A stretch of 64,000 nt of DNA from positions 372,001-436,000 of the forward strand of contig CAKVHE010000001.1 of assembly GCA_934747885.1 (NCBI GenBank), read 5' to 3'. Source of the stretch: an uncultured Clostridia bacterium (GTDB taxonomy: Bacteria; Bacillota; Clostridia; Christensenellales; UBA1242). Both the position numbers and the translations under genes were made by a program. This document shows, piece after piece, positions 17,845 through 26,199 of this stretch (positions within the stretch are counted from its first letter, which is position 1; each line of letters begins with the position of its first letter). The notes under the pieces were generated by a model. That model searched no databases. It was not told where the DNA came from and saw only the letters and a program-made list of their open reading frames with translations.

Positions 17845-19344
17845 ATGAAACAGATAGTAAAATCGGTAACAATTGTTACCTTGCTTGGCATACTCACTCG
17901 CATTTTGGGTCTGGTGGTACGCATTTATTTATCACGCGAGATAGGTGCAACCGAACTTGGTATTTTTCAAGTGGCGTCAAGCGCCTTTTTCTTGCTATGT
18001 GCGCTAGTAACCAGCGGACTACCACTAGTTATTTCGCGCAAAATTGCCAAAGAGCCGCACAAAGAACCTTCGCTTATTTCGTCGGGGCTTATTTTGTCCG
18101 TTTTGATTGCGGGTGCAGTATGTTTGATAATAATTTGTTTCCCAAAATTATTTACCGCAATTTGGGGGCAAGAGCAATCATTTAATGTGCTTGTTCTTTT
18201 GCTTCCCGCTTTGGTTGCCACCGCCATTTATGTGCCTTATCGTGGCGCGCTTTGGGGCAACAAATCTTTCTTTTGGCTTTCGGTAATTGAACTAATTGAA
18301 CAACTGGTACGTTTTGTGTGCTTGTTTGTGCTATTTTTGTTTGGTTCAAAACTATTTAGTGGCGCCGAAATTGCGGGGCTTGCCACCATGCTTGCTTGCC
18401 TTGCCTCCACCCTTGTGGGTATTGTTTATTACTACACGCACAAAAAGCAATGCTACAACTCACCAAGCGAGATAAAAAACCTACTAATAGAATCAGCACC
18501 CATTGCCACCACTCGCATATCCACCAGTGTGGTAAGTATGATAATTTCGGTAATGATCCCCGCCCTACTCACTTTGGCGGGACACACTCACGAAGAGGCG
18601 CTGGCACTATTTGGCACCGCAAGTGGAATGGTTATTCCTTTGCTTACCGTTCCCGGCACCGTAATTGGCTCGATTGCCATTATTCTGCTTCCGGAACTTA
18701 GCCAAAGCACCAGCACCTATCACGATGCAAAAATTGACCAAGCCTTTATTGTTTCAAGCCTACTATCTCTCGCCTTTGTTCCGCTATATTTTGGCGTGGG
18801 AGCGGGCATTGGTGAAGTTTTGTACAACAATAGTTTGGCTGGCTCACTTATTCGCGTCGGTAGTTTTTTGTTGTTGCCACTTGGGCTTTCACAAATTTCA
18901 ACCAGTGTACTAAACGCGCTAAGCAAAGAACGAAAATGTTTACTATTCTTTTTTATTAGCAATGCTTTGCTACTTGTCACCATTGCCGTTTTAACAAAAC
19001 CGCTCGGCATTTATGCGCTTGTTGTTGGCTTTGGCGTAATGAGCCTTTGTAGCACTTTGCTTAATTTGTTTGCGCTAAAAAAACTAACCAGCGCCAAGTT
19101 TTATCGTGCCACTTTGCTTATGGTAATTTTTTGCGTGCCTTCTTCGGCTCTTGCAAAATGGATGTTTGACCTACTCATTATTAAATTTAAAACGTTGTAC
19201 TCGTGCGTTATTGCGGGCGGAATTTCCATGCTGATGTTTGGCGCGCTTTGCGTTATGTTTAAACTTGTTGACCTAAGTTATGTTTTTGGCAAAGTTCGCC
19301 GCAGCAAAAAGGCGCCAAAGACAAACTTTTCACGCGCTGAATAA
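17845..19344 (+). CDS. SpoVB/MurJ-like polysaccharide flippase (MOP superfamily)
   Basis: 499 residues from ATG 17845, with about 13-14 hydrophobic segments across its length and a short basic C-terminus. The N-terminus (ILGLVVRIYLSREIGATELGIFQ) is typical of the SpoVB branch of lipid-linked oligosaccharide flippases; in B. subtilis SpoVB acts in spore cortex formation. The open frame extends far upstream, but that part reads into the divergent acetyltransferase gene and is rejected. No clear Shine-Dalgarno is seen and a TATAAA lies 7 nt before the ATG, so a leaderless start is possible. It leads a set with DUF421 and DUF4363 genes, which fits a sporulation role. Confidence 0.88.
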   Translation: MKQIVKSVTIVTLLGILTRILGLVVRIYLSREIGATELGIFQVASSAFFLLCALVTSGLPLVISRKIAKEPHKEPSLISSGLILSVLIAGAVCLIIICFPKLFTAIWGQEQSFNVLVLLLPALVATAIYVPYRGALWGNKSFFWLSVIELIEQLVRFVCLFVLFLFGSKLFSGAEIAGLATMLACLASTLVGIVYYYTHKKQCYNSPSEIKNLLIESAPIATTRISTSVVSMIISVMIPALLTLAGHTHEEALALFGTASGMVIPLLTVPGTVIGSIAIILLPELSQSTSTYHDAKIDQAFIVSSLLSLAFVPLYFGVGAGIGEVLYNNSLAGSLIRVGSFLLLPLGLSQISTSVLNALSKERKCLLFFFISNALLLVTIAVLTKPLGIYALVVGFGVMSLCSTLLNLFALKKLTSAKFYRATLLMVIFCVPSSALAKWMFDLLIIKFKTLYSCVIAGGISMLMFGALCVMFKLVDLSYVFGKVRRSKKAPKTNFSRAE

Positions 19345-19373
19345 AAGCCCATCATGCAGGCAATACTCAGGTT

Positions 19374-20093
19374 ATGATAAATTTGTTTGTAAGATCAATA
19401 ATTTTGTATTTGTTTATTTTGTTCGCCGTAAGATTTATGGGTAAACGTCAAGTGGGCGAGATGCAACCGTTTGAATTTGTAATAACCTTGATTATTGCCG
19501 ACCTTGCCACCATACCTATGAGTGAAATTTCGGTGCCAATTTTGCATGGCATTGTGCCAATTTTTGCCATAATTATTTTGCACTACCTAATTTGCGCTGT
19601 AAGCCGAAAGAGTATGCTAGCGCGTTACATAATTTCTGGGCGTTCTGCCATTATTGTTAGTCCAAAAGGAATAAATTATAACGAACTAAAAGCGCTAAAT
19701 ATGAACCTAGACGACCTAATTGAGGCTTTGCGCAATGACGACATTTTTGACCTTGACGAAGTGGCTTATGCCATAATGGAAACCAACGGCAAACTTTGCG
19801 TAATAAAAAAGAGCCAAACTGAACCCGTTACGCGAGAAGATATGCAAATTGAGAGCACGCCCGCTAGTCTGCCGGTATCTATAATTATGGACGGCAAACT
19901 AATGAAAGAAAACCTTACCCTAACCGGCATAACCGAAGAATTTGTAAATCAGTGCATCACCAAAATAAAAGTTAGCAAAATAAAAGAAGTTTTGCTTTTT
20001 ACCTTAAACGCAAACGGACTTGCCTATATGCAAGCCAAAAAAGGTGACGCAATAAGCTTTCAAACAGAATATAACGGCGAAGGGAAATGGTAA
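19374..20093 (+). CDS. DUF421 (YetF-like) membrane protein
   Basis: 239 residues. Three N-terminal membrane segments with the family signature FMGKRQVGEMQPFEFVITLIIADLA (split by residues 23-47), then two cytosolic domains containing GRSAIIVSPKGINY and DLIEALRNDDIFDLDEVAYA. DUF421 proteins are frequent in spore formers and several lie in sporulation regulons; their molecular role is not settled. It starts 29 nt after the flippase gene and is followed 4 nt later by the DUF4363 gene, a pairing common in Clostridia. Confidence 0.9.
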   Translation: MINLFVRSIILYLFILFAVRFMGKRQVGEMQPFEFVITLIIADLATIPMSEISVPILHGIVPIFAIIILHYLICAVSRKSMLARYIISGRSAIIVSPKGINYNELKALNMNLDDLIEALRNDDIFDLDEVAYAIMETNGKLCVIKKSQTEPVTREDMQIESTPASLPVSIIMDGKLMKENLTLTGITEEFVNQCITKIKVSKIKEVLLFTLNANGLAYMQAKKGDAISFQTEYNGEGKW

Positions 20094-20097
20094 AATT

Positions 20098-20493
20098 ATG
20101 ACAAAAAAACTAATAGCAATAATCTGCTTTGCGGTGGCAATTGGCGTGGCAGGCATTTTTGAATCACGTTACATAATTAGGTCATTTGGTTTTATGGAAG
20201 AATCACTTGCCACCTACCGCGAAAACATACAAAAAAATCCTGAGCAAATAGACACTCAGGAAAACATTGAATATATGGAGAACTTGCATACCGAATGGCA
20301 AAAACGCACCAAAGTGCTAAAGTTTTTTGTTTGGCATACCGGCATAAAAGATGTGGAAGTTGGACTAAGCCGAATTACTAGTTATAGCGAAGAAAACAAC
20401 TATACCGAAGCCTATGTTGAACTAAACAACCTAGTAGACTACTGCATGCATTATAGCGAAGACTATCGTTTTTCGATACAAAATGTAATTTAA
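20098..20493 (+). CDS. DUF4363 family protein
   Basis: 131 residues. One N-terminal membrane anchor (about residues 5-22) is followed by an extracytoplasmic helical region of tetratricopeptide-like character (SRITSYSEENNYTEAYVELN). Position immediately after DUF421 and the length agree with DUF4363. Function unknown. The stop overlaps by 4 nt with the stop of the convergent gene at 20490, so the two transcripts must overlap at their 3' ends. Confidence 0.8.
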   Translation: MTKKLIAIICFAVAIGVAGIFESRYIIRSFGFMEESLATYRENIQKNPEQIDTQENIEYMENLHTEWQKRTKVLKFFVWHTGIKDVEVGLSRITSYSEENNYTEAYVELNNLVDYCMHYSEDYRFSIQNVI

Positions 20494-21200
20494 GCAACTG
20501 GGGTTAAGGTTAAGGAAAACGACCACTTAAAGTCGCCAATATCCACGCTTTTGCTAGTGGTGTCGAGTTTTAGTTCTAGTCTAATAAAAATATGTGGCTC
20601 GCTTGACGAAACCTGAATGTAACCTTGTTTTAGAACCTTGCCCGCAGCCGACCAATCGGTTGGCTCAGCGCTGCCATAGTAATACAAATAACTAACCGAC
20701 AAACTATCGGCATACGATTTGCCAGACAGCGAAGTGGTTGCCGAACTATCAAAATAAATATTGGTAGCAGAAGTTGCGTCGGCATTTTGAGTATATTCAA
20801 ACAAATAAACTATGCTTGAATAATCTTTGCTCAAATTTACTTTGGTGGAAACAAATTGATCCTTGTCTTCGGTTTCGCCACCGCGAGCGTAATCATACAA
20901 AACCAAATCGGTAATGGTTGGCGCAGCGGTTGAAGACGACGAAGAATAAACAATTTCGCCATTTGCGTTAGTTTCTGCCAAGACGCCACCGGAACGACTA
21001 GCAAGAAGCACGCCATTAACATTTTGAACATTTATGCTCATTTCGTTTTTGATGCCCACCGAAAAAGTTTCAAGCGAAGCGTAGGCGCCCACTGCAATTA
21101 CAGCGACCGCCGAAACCATAGCAATTAGCGATAAAATAATTTTGCTTCTCATTCCCGACTTTTTTTTAAGTCGGTTTTTTTCCGATTTAGATATTTTCAT
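20490..21200 (-). CDS. TasA/camelysin-like secreted protein (paralogue A)
   Basis: 236 residues. A basic cytosolic start (KKKSGMRSK) precedes one hydrophobic segment (about 19-41) ending AVGAYASLETF, which resembles the signal region of TasA/camelysin-type secreted proteins. The exported part is Ser/Thr-rich and beta-predicted, with RSGGVLAE after the signal and an aromatic end DFKWSFSLTLTP. Layout and key positions are shared with the gene at 29451, so the two are paralogues. A fibre or surface role is an inference; no SipW-like peptidase is in the window. It lies downstream of sigF, on the same strand, with a small gap. Confidence 0.72.
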   Translation of the reverse strand: MKISKSEKNRLKKKSGMRSKIILSLIAMVSAVAVIAVGAYASLETFSVGIKNEMSINVQNVNGVLLASRSGGVLAETNANGEIVYSSSSSTAAPTITDLVLYDYARGGETEDKDQFVSTKVNLSKDYSSIVYLFEYTQNADATSATNIYFDSSATTSLSGKSYADSLSVSYLYYYGSAEPTDWSAAGKVLKQGYIQVSSSEPHIFIRLELKLDTTSKSVDIGDFKWSFSLTLTPVA

Positions 21201-21265
21201 CTTTCCACCTTGGTTTGCACTATAATAATATCACATAAAAAAATTTTTGTAAAACACTTTTTAAC

Positions 21266-22003
21266 CTACTGCATTTTTTCTTTTAGCGTTTTAAGCACGC
21301 GAGCTTCCACCCTACTAATCTGCACTTGCGACACTTGCATCTCGCGCGCAATTTCGGTCTGCGTCAGCCCCCTAAAATACCTTAGCAAAATAATTTTTCG
21401 TTCTTTTTCGGGCAACGCTTTTATTAGGTCTTTTAGCATGATTTTTTCTAGCGTTTCGTCCACTGCCTCGCTTTGAGTTAGTTTGTCAATAAGGTTTGGG
21501 CTGCTTTCGGTTTTGTCCGCCGTTTTTTCATAAATACTAACCAGTGGTTTGGTACTTTCTATTGCAAGCACCACTTCGTCGGGCGTCACTTCAAACTTTT
21601 CGGCAAGTTCGCTAGTGGTTGGAGATTCTTTGCCTTGTTTTTGTAGTTCGGCAATTTCTTTGTTAATTTTTATAGCAAGCGACTTTAAACTGCGCGACAC
21701 CTTTATTTCGCCGTCATCGCGCATAAATCGCTTTATTTCGCCCGCAATCATAGGCACAGCATAGGTAGAAAACTTAACACCGTACTCGGGCTCAAAATTT
21801 GTTATCGCTTTTAAAAAGCCAACACAACCAAGTTGGTACAAATCATCGTACTCAATTTTTTTGTAAGCAAAGCGTTTTATCACGCTTTTAATAAGCGGAT
21901 AATTTCCACCAAGAAGTTTGGTTTTGGCTTCTTCGTCGCCTTGCTTGGCTTGGCTTATGAGTTTAAGCGTTTCTTCGGGAGAAATAAGCTTAAACTCGTC
22001 CAT
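21266..22003 (-). CDS. sigF: RNA polymerase sigma-F factor
   Basis: 245 residues. It directs forespore-specific transcription. Region 2 is visible as YDDLYQLGCVGFLKAITNFEP and the -10-binding VKFSTYAVPMIAGEIKRFMRDDG; region 3 as SELAEKFEVTPDEV; region 4 as LPEKERKIILLRYFRGLTQTEIA with the helix-turn-helix QVSQVQISRVE. The start overlaps the stop of spoIIAB by 1 nt. Identity as sigF rather than sigG follows from position after spoIIAA-spoIIAB. Confidence 0.96.
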   Translation of the reverse strand: MDEFKLISPEETLKLISQAKQGDEEAKTKLLGGNYPLIKSVIKRFAYKKIEYDDLYQLGCVGFLKAITNFEPEYGVKFSTYAVPMIAGEIKRFMRDDGEIKVSRSLKSLAIKINKEIAELQKQGKESPTTSELAEKFEVTPDEVVLAIESTKPLVSIYEKTADKTESSPNLIDKLTQSEAVDETLEKIMLKDLIKALPEKERKIILLRYFRGLTQTEIAREMQVSQVQISRVEARVLKTLKEKMQ

Positions 22004-22434
22004 TACTCCTTGCTTCTGCCTCCTAGTTTTTTTGTTAAAACAACTCTAATTCCATGAGGTTTTAGGTTGCTTACTTCCACCTTGTCCATAAAGGCTTCCA
22101 TAACCGTAAAGCCCATACCTGAGCGTTCGCCTTCTTTGCCGGTTGTAAAAAAGGCTTGACGCGCTTTTGCTATGTCTTCTATGCCTTTTCCACAGTCGTC
22201 TATGGTTACAGTAAGCGTTTTGCCCAAAATGGTGCCGTTCATTTCAATTTCGCCACCCTTGCCATCGTAGGCGTGCACCACCGCGTTAGTAACCGCTTCC
22301 GACACCGCCGTTTTTATACTGGATAGTTCTTCCACGCTTGGGTCAAGCGGTAACACAAACGCCGAAACAACCGAACGAGCAAAACATTCGTTGATGCTGG
22401 ACGCTTCAAATTTTAAGTTAAAATAATTTTCCAT
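22003..22434 (-). CDS. spoIIAB: Anti-sigma F factor, serine kinase
   Basis: 143 residues. GHKL-family ATPase that binds and inhibits sigma F and phosphorylates SpoIIAA. Motifs: AVSEAVTNAVVHAYDG (N box with the catalytic Glu and Asn), TIDDCGKGIED (G1 box) and GERSGMGFTVMEAFMD (G2 box). Its middle position in the operon and length agree with SpoIIAB. A GGAAACACAAAAA site precedes the start. Confidence 0.96.
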   Translation of the reverse strand: MENYFNLKFEASSINECFARSVVSAFVLPLDPSVEELSSIKTAVSEAVTNAVVHAYDGKGGEIEMNGTILGKTLTVTIDDCGKGIEDIAKARQAFFTTGKEGERSGMGFTVMEAFMDKVEVSNLKPHGIRVVLTKKLGGRSKE

Positions 22435-22449
22435 TTTTTGTGTTTCCTT

Positions 22450-22761
22450 TTAAGATATTTTTGGCATTATTTTGTAAATGCCCGTCATTTTTAAAATATG
22501 ATCAATGGTTGTTGTCGGGTTTTTTATAACAAAATTAAGCCCGTTGGGCGCAAATTTTTTGTACCTACCAATAAGCACGCCAATACCGGTGCTATCCATA
22601 AACGACAGCCCCGACAAATCTATGACCACGCGCGAATAAGGTTTTACGCCTTCTAGCGTTACGTCCAATTTTTGACGGGCAAATTCTGCCACCGACTCGT
22701 CCAGTTCCCCGCCAAACGAAAAAGTGCAAGTATCGCCCGACGATTTTGAGTTTATTGTCAT
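22450..22761 (-). CDS. spoIIAA: Anti-sigma F factor antagonist
   Basis: 103 residues. A STAS-domain protein that, when unphosphorylated, displaces sigma F from SpoIIAB. The phosphorylatable Ser lies in LSFMDSTGIGVLIGRYK, the conserved DSTG. First gene of spoIIAA-spoIIAB-sigF, with an AAAGGAGAA site. A TATAAT-like -10 lies in the upstream region together with two tandem 0A-like boxes (22835-22853). Confidence 0.96.
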   Translation of the reverse strand: MTINSKSSGDTCTFSFGGELDESVAEFARQKLDVTLEGVKPYSRVVIDLSGLSFMDSTGIGVLIGRYKKFAPNGLNFVIKNPTTTIDHILKMTGIYKIMPKIS

Positions 22762-22834
22762 AATAGTTCTCCTTTGCCTATATCCCGATTATACCAAACC
22801 ATTAGGAAAGGCGCAAAAGAGAAAAAAGTTGAAA

Positions 22835-22853
22835 TTTGTCATATTTTGCCAAA
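22835..22853. promoter_or_regulatory. Two 0A-box-like sites upstream of spoIIA
   Basis: TTTGTCATA (22835-22843) and TTTGCCAAA (22845-22853) resemble the Spo0A consensus TTTGTCRAA with two and one mismatches and are phased 10 bp apart, the arrangement used by Spo0A dimers. They lie 75-95 nt from spoIIAA and just upstream of the divergent promoter at 22863. Confidence 0.45.
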
Positions 22854-22862
22854 GGTTACCTA

Positions 22863-22890
22863 TTGACAAAACCGCAAAATGTTTTATACT
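22863..22890 (+). promoter_or_regulatory. Promoter of the gene at 22909
   Basis: TTGACA (22863-22868), 16-nt spacer, TATACT (22885-22890). Confidence 0.7.
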
Positions 22891-22908
22891 AAAAGCGAGG
22901 AAAAGCTT

Positions 22909-23757
22909 ATGAGTTTGTCAATTATGTCCACGCTTTACAACATTTTGTATTTAGCCAAAAAGGGCACAATTTCGGCGAGCGTTGCAAATTCTTGCACGCG
23001 CAAGGTTTTGGCCGATGCCGAACTATCTTGCTTATCACTTCGCGATGATATTGATGACCTTTATCTTGATTTTTCGTTGCGAAAACTAATAAAAAGCACC
23101 GAAACCGCCACCGCCGACAAAACCATATTTGCCCATAAATTTGATATTTTTTATAGTGCAAAAACCCCTTTGCAAAAACAATATTCGGTAAAAATTGTCG
23201 CCAACATCGAAAACGAACAAAAGCAAAAGCACCTGTTTGATTATTCTAGGGCCAGCCAACTTTTGCCATCTACCAGTCTTCCGGAAGGCGCGCCAAACTT
23301 TATTGAGAGTTTGGACTACACCATGTTTAATTTGATTATGGACGCCGAACACGGCAAACTATCTTGGGAGGATGCTGACCACTTTGTAAAACAAATTTAT
23401 TTTTACAAAGACGCGCTTAACAAAAATGGTTCCTACCCAACTCGTAGGCTAGCCAACCGCATTTTGGTAGGTATGCAAAGTGAACTATTGGATCCCGAAA
23501 AAGAACAAGGCAAGCGCAGCCTTGGCGGCATACGAAATGTAAGCAATTATTTGTACTTTTTCTTTTCGCCCCACGCTTATTTGGGCGACTACTCCGAAAG
23601 TTGCAAACTCGCTAGTCCGCAAATCCTACTACCGCAAATTAAGCACTATTTAAACACCAAAGAACAAAAAAGTGCCGGAAGTGAACGCGGACAAATAAAA
23701 GCCTTAAAACAAAAACTAGACAGCATAAATTCTATGCTCCCTAGCGAAAATGAATAA
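22909..23757 (+). CDS. Hypothetical protein divergent from spoIIA
   Basis: 282 residues from ATG 22909, chosen because GAGGAAAAG lies 5-6 nt upstream; an ATG ten codons earlier lacks a site. Soluble, mixed helical, with no signal peptide. Two patches stand out, NFIESLDYTMFNLIMDAE and RRLANRILVGMQSELLDPE, but I recognise no family. It ends in a Lys/Gln/Ser-rich helix. Divergence from the spoIIA operon with 0A-like boxes between them makes a stationary-phase or sporulation link possible. Confidence 0.78.
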   Translation: MSLSIMSTLYNILYLAKKGTISASVANSCTRKVLADAELSCLSLRDDIDDLYLDFSLRKLIKSTETATADKTIFAHKFDIFYSAKTPLQKQYSVKIVANIENEQKQKHLFDYSRASQLLPSTSLPEGAPNFIESLDYTMFNLIMDAEHGKLSWEDADHFVKQIYFYKDALNKNGSYPTRRLANRILVGMQSELLDPEKEQGKRSLGGIRNVSNYLYFFFSPHAYLGDYSESCKLASPQILLPQIKHYLNTKEQKSAGSERGQIKALKQKLDSINSMLPSENE

Positions 23758-23793
23758 AGCAAAAGCAACCTAAACTTAGGTTGCTTTTTTAAG
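23758..23793. terminator. Bidirectional terminator
   Basis: Arms AAAAGCAACCTAA and TTAGGTTGCTTTTTT form a 13-bp stem serving the convergent genes ending at 23757 and 23795. Confidence 0.9.
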
Positions 23794-23794
23794 T

Positions 23795-24571
23795 TTATTT
23801 TTTGCGCGCCAAAACAAAAATACGATCAGCATTTTGAGGTTCCGCTATCTGCGAAAAATCAATATTTAATAGTTTTATATCACCAAAGCCAGTTTTTTGC
23901 AAAGCGTCCAAAATTTGGTCGGTAGGAAAAGCCTCTTCAACCATAATATCGCCCGTACGGCGGTAATATTCGGTGCTTTGCTTGATGTAATAAACTTCAT
24001 TAAGCACCGTTTTTGTTTCATGTCTTGATACCTTTGAAACATAGTCTAGGTTTTCGGCTTGTTCATAAATAACTTCTTCCCAGCCGTTTAGTTTTTTTTG
24101 AGTGTAAAAGTCAAACAAAAAATATCCGTTTTTGTTTAATAGTTTGTGCACGGTTTTGAAAAACTTTTGCCATTCATCAAAGTTATTAAACATATTAACA
24201 ACGTCACGGTTACACGAAACTAGGTCAAAGGTGCGTTTTAGTTTAAAATCATAGAGTTGTTTTACGTACTCAAAAGTTATATCATGGTAGCGGTTTTTTA
24301 CATAATTTATGTAACCAAGCGCGTTGTCCACACCCATACACTCGCTTACTACATTTTTTAAAATGCTAATAAACTCACCTGAGCCCGAACAGATGTCCAG
24401 CGCCGAATTGATGTCACGGTTGCCTTCTTTTAAATACTTAATTAAGTTGTTTGCAAGAGTGGTCGAAAAATAGCCTTGCCTACGGCTCCATGCCTCAGCG
24501 TACCATTCGTCAAAGTCGTACTTTGTTGCAAGTTCATGCTTGCCGTCGTCAATAATTCTTTCCTTTGCCAT
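23795..24571 (-). CDS. SAM-dependent class I methyltransferase
   Basis: 258 residues. The SAM-binding motif I is ALDICSGSGEF (about residues 57-67), followed by an acidic motif MGVDNALGYI, then DLVSCNRDVVNMF and GYFLFDFYTQKKL. The C-terminal half is beta-rich and ends with NADRIFVLARKK. Substrate unknown; the architecture fits small-molecule or tRNA-type methylases of the Methyltransf_25 group. Single gene between the shared terminator and the DUF1667 gene. Confidence 0.85.
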   Translation of the reverse strand: MAKERIIDDGKHELATKYDFDEWYAEAWSRRQGYFSTTLANNLIKYLKEGNRDINSALDICSGSGEFISILKNVVSECMGVDNALGYINYVKNRYHDITFEYVKQLYDFKLKRTFDLVSCNRDVVNMFNNFDEWQKFFKTVHKLLNKNGYFLFDFYTQKKLNGWEEVIYEQAENLDYVSKVSRHETKTVLNEVYYIKQSTEYYRRTGDIMVEEAFPTDQILDALQKTGFGDIKLLNIDFSQIAEPQNADRIFVLARKK

Positions 24572-24623
24572 TTTTGTCTCCTTATTTTAAGTATAAAAAC
24601 AAATTTATTGCTTGTCAACTTTT

Positions 24624-24962
24624 TTAGTCGGCAATTACAATAACGTCCGCACCCGTACCTGCAATATTTTTTGCCACAATCTGGTGAAAACGAGGTTTTT
24701 TTGCTAGTTCAATTTTGGCAAGTTCCGCTTGGCACTCAAAAATTTTTGCTTTTGGAATTGGTTTGGTAAACTTAACTTGTGCCACCCCACCACCGACAAT
24801 TTTGACTAGCGACGACACCGAGCGCATTGGCATGGTTAGTTCGCTCTTTGCAAACTCTGCCCCACGCGGACAATTGTTGCCGGTTACTACAATTTCACCA
24901 TTTGGCTTTTTGTCTGCCACCAAACTGCACCCGAGCGGGCACATAATGCAAGTAAAATTCAT
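24624..24962 (-). CDS. DUF1667 protein of the glycerol-3-phosphate oxidation set
   Basis: 112 residues with CIMCPLGC near the N-terminus and CPRGAEFAKSEL further on, a Cys arrangement suited to an iron-sulfur or zinc site. DUF1667 proteins typically follow GlpA/GlpB-like flavoproteins. The gene starts 2 nt after the stop of the flavoprotein gene upstream, so it is the third gene of the operon. The exact role is unknown; electron transfer is an inference. Confidence 0.88.
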   Translation of the reverse strand: MNFTCIMCPLGCSLVADKKPNGEIVVTGNNCPRGAEFAKSELTMPMRSVSSLVKIVGGGVAQVKFTKPIPKAKIFECQAELAKIELAKKPRFHQIVAKNIAGTGADVIVIAD

Positions 24963-24963
24963 A

Positions 24964-26199
24964 TTAGTTTACCCCCATTTTTATTGTTATATCACCATTT
25001 AGTTTGCTTTTGTCTACTGTTATAGTTTGCATTTCACCGGCGTTAGCGCTCATTACAAATTTTTGCGCCACCTTTTGGTTTCCGCACCAAACTTCAATAA
25101 AGCATTTTACATACTTTTGCGTAACCCTAAACATAATTTCCATTTCGCCTTCGGTGGCAAAATAACTATTTGGCACGGTGTAACGCACCCCTGCGCCCGC
25201 CACAATGGCAAATGCGGCGGCACTTTTGTTAAGTTTGTTTTTTGCGTTAAGCCCAGCACATTTGCCCGCAAGCAAAGATTCTTTGGTTACAAAGTCCACC
25301 AAGTCGTGCACATGCAAAACGTTTCCGCAAGCAAACACATTTGGAGTACTTGTTTCGCGATATTCGTTTACTATGGCGCCTTTGGTTTTGGGGTTTATTT
25401 TTATTCCGCTTATTATATCGGTTTCAGGGATAAGCCCAACCGACAAAACTAGGCCGTCACATTCTACCAATTTTTTGGTGCTTTCAATTGGCTTGCCCGC
25501 GTCATCAACTTCGGCCACAATTACGCCCGTAACGTTTGGACTACCAACCACTTCCACTACCGTGGTTTTTAGGTGTAGCGGTATGTCGTAATCTTTTACG
25601 CATTGCAAGATATTTCGCGCTAGTCCACTTGTTTGAGGCATAACTTCCAGAATCATCTGTGGTTTTGCGCCCTCCAAGGTAAGCCTGCGCGCCATAATTA
25701 AACCAATATCCCCACTACCCAAAATAACCGGTTTTTTGCAAGGCAACTTGCCATAAATGTTTACCATTTTTTGCACCTGCCCCGCCGTCCACACGCCGTT
25801 TGGTCTAGTGCCGGTTAGGCAAATGGCGCCAGCGGTACGTTCTCTGCACCCCATTGCCAACACCAAAGACTTGTAATAAACTTCGGTTAGACCCAACGGC
25901 GAACTAACAACAATTTTTTTGTTATCAACCGCCAGCACATAACTGTTTAGCATAACTTCCACTTTGGTGGCTTTTAGCGCATCTACAAAGCGTCTTGCGT
26001 ATTCCGGCCCCGTAAGTTCTTCACCAAAATAATGCAAACCAAAGCCCGAATGTATGCACTGATTTAGTATCCCGCCAAGTTTGGCGTCACGTTCAATTAG
26101 CAAAGTACTTGCGCCTGTTTTTTCCGCTTCTATGGCGCTTGCCATACCGGCCGGCCCGCCACCGATAACTACTACGTCGCGTTTTATTTTGTTTGTCAT
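24964..26199 (-). CDS. FAD/NAD(P)-dependent oxidoreductase (GlpB-like position)
   Basis: 411 residues. Pyridine nucleotide-disulfide oxidoreductase fold: FAD motif VVIGGGPAGMASAIEAEKTGASTL near residues 10-33 (GxGxxG), a second nucleotide motif VILGSGDIGLIMARR, and the late FAD motif NVFACGNVLHVHDLVDFV. The C-terminal 70 residues form an added beta domain. It abuts the preceding gene by 0-1 nt and the DUF1667 gene by 2 nt, so it is translated as part of a G3P-oxidising complex. Confidence 0.9.
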   Translation of the reverse strand: MTNKIKRDVVVIGGGPAGMASAIEAEKTGASTLLIERDAKLGGILNQCIHSGFGLHYFGEELTGPEYARRFVDALKATKVEVMLNSYVLAVDNKKIVVSSPLGLTEVYYKSLVLAMGCRERTAGAICLTGTRPNGVWTAGQVQKMVNIYGKLPCKKPVILGSGDIGLIMARRLTLEGAKPQMILEVMPQTSGLARNILQCVKDYDIPLHLKTTVVEVVGSPNVTGVIVAEVDDAGKPIESTKKLVECDGLVLSVGLIPETDIISGIKINPKTKGAIVNEYRETSTPNVFACGNVLHVHDLVDFVTKESLLAGKCAGLNAKNKLNKSAAAFAIVAGAGVRYTVPNSYFATEGEMEIMFRVTQKYVKCFIEVWCGNQKVAQKFVMSANAGEMQTITVDKSKLNGDITIKMGVN

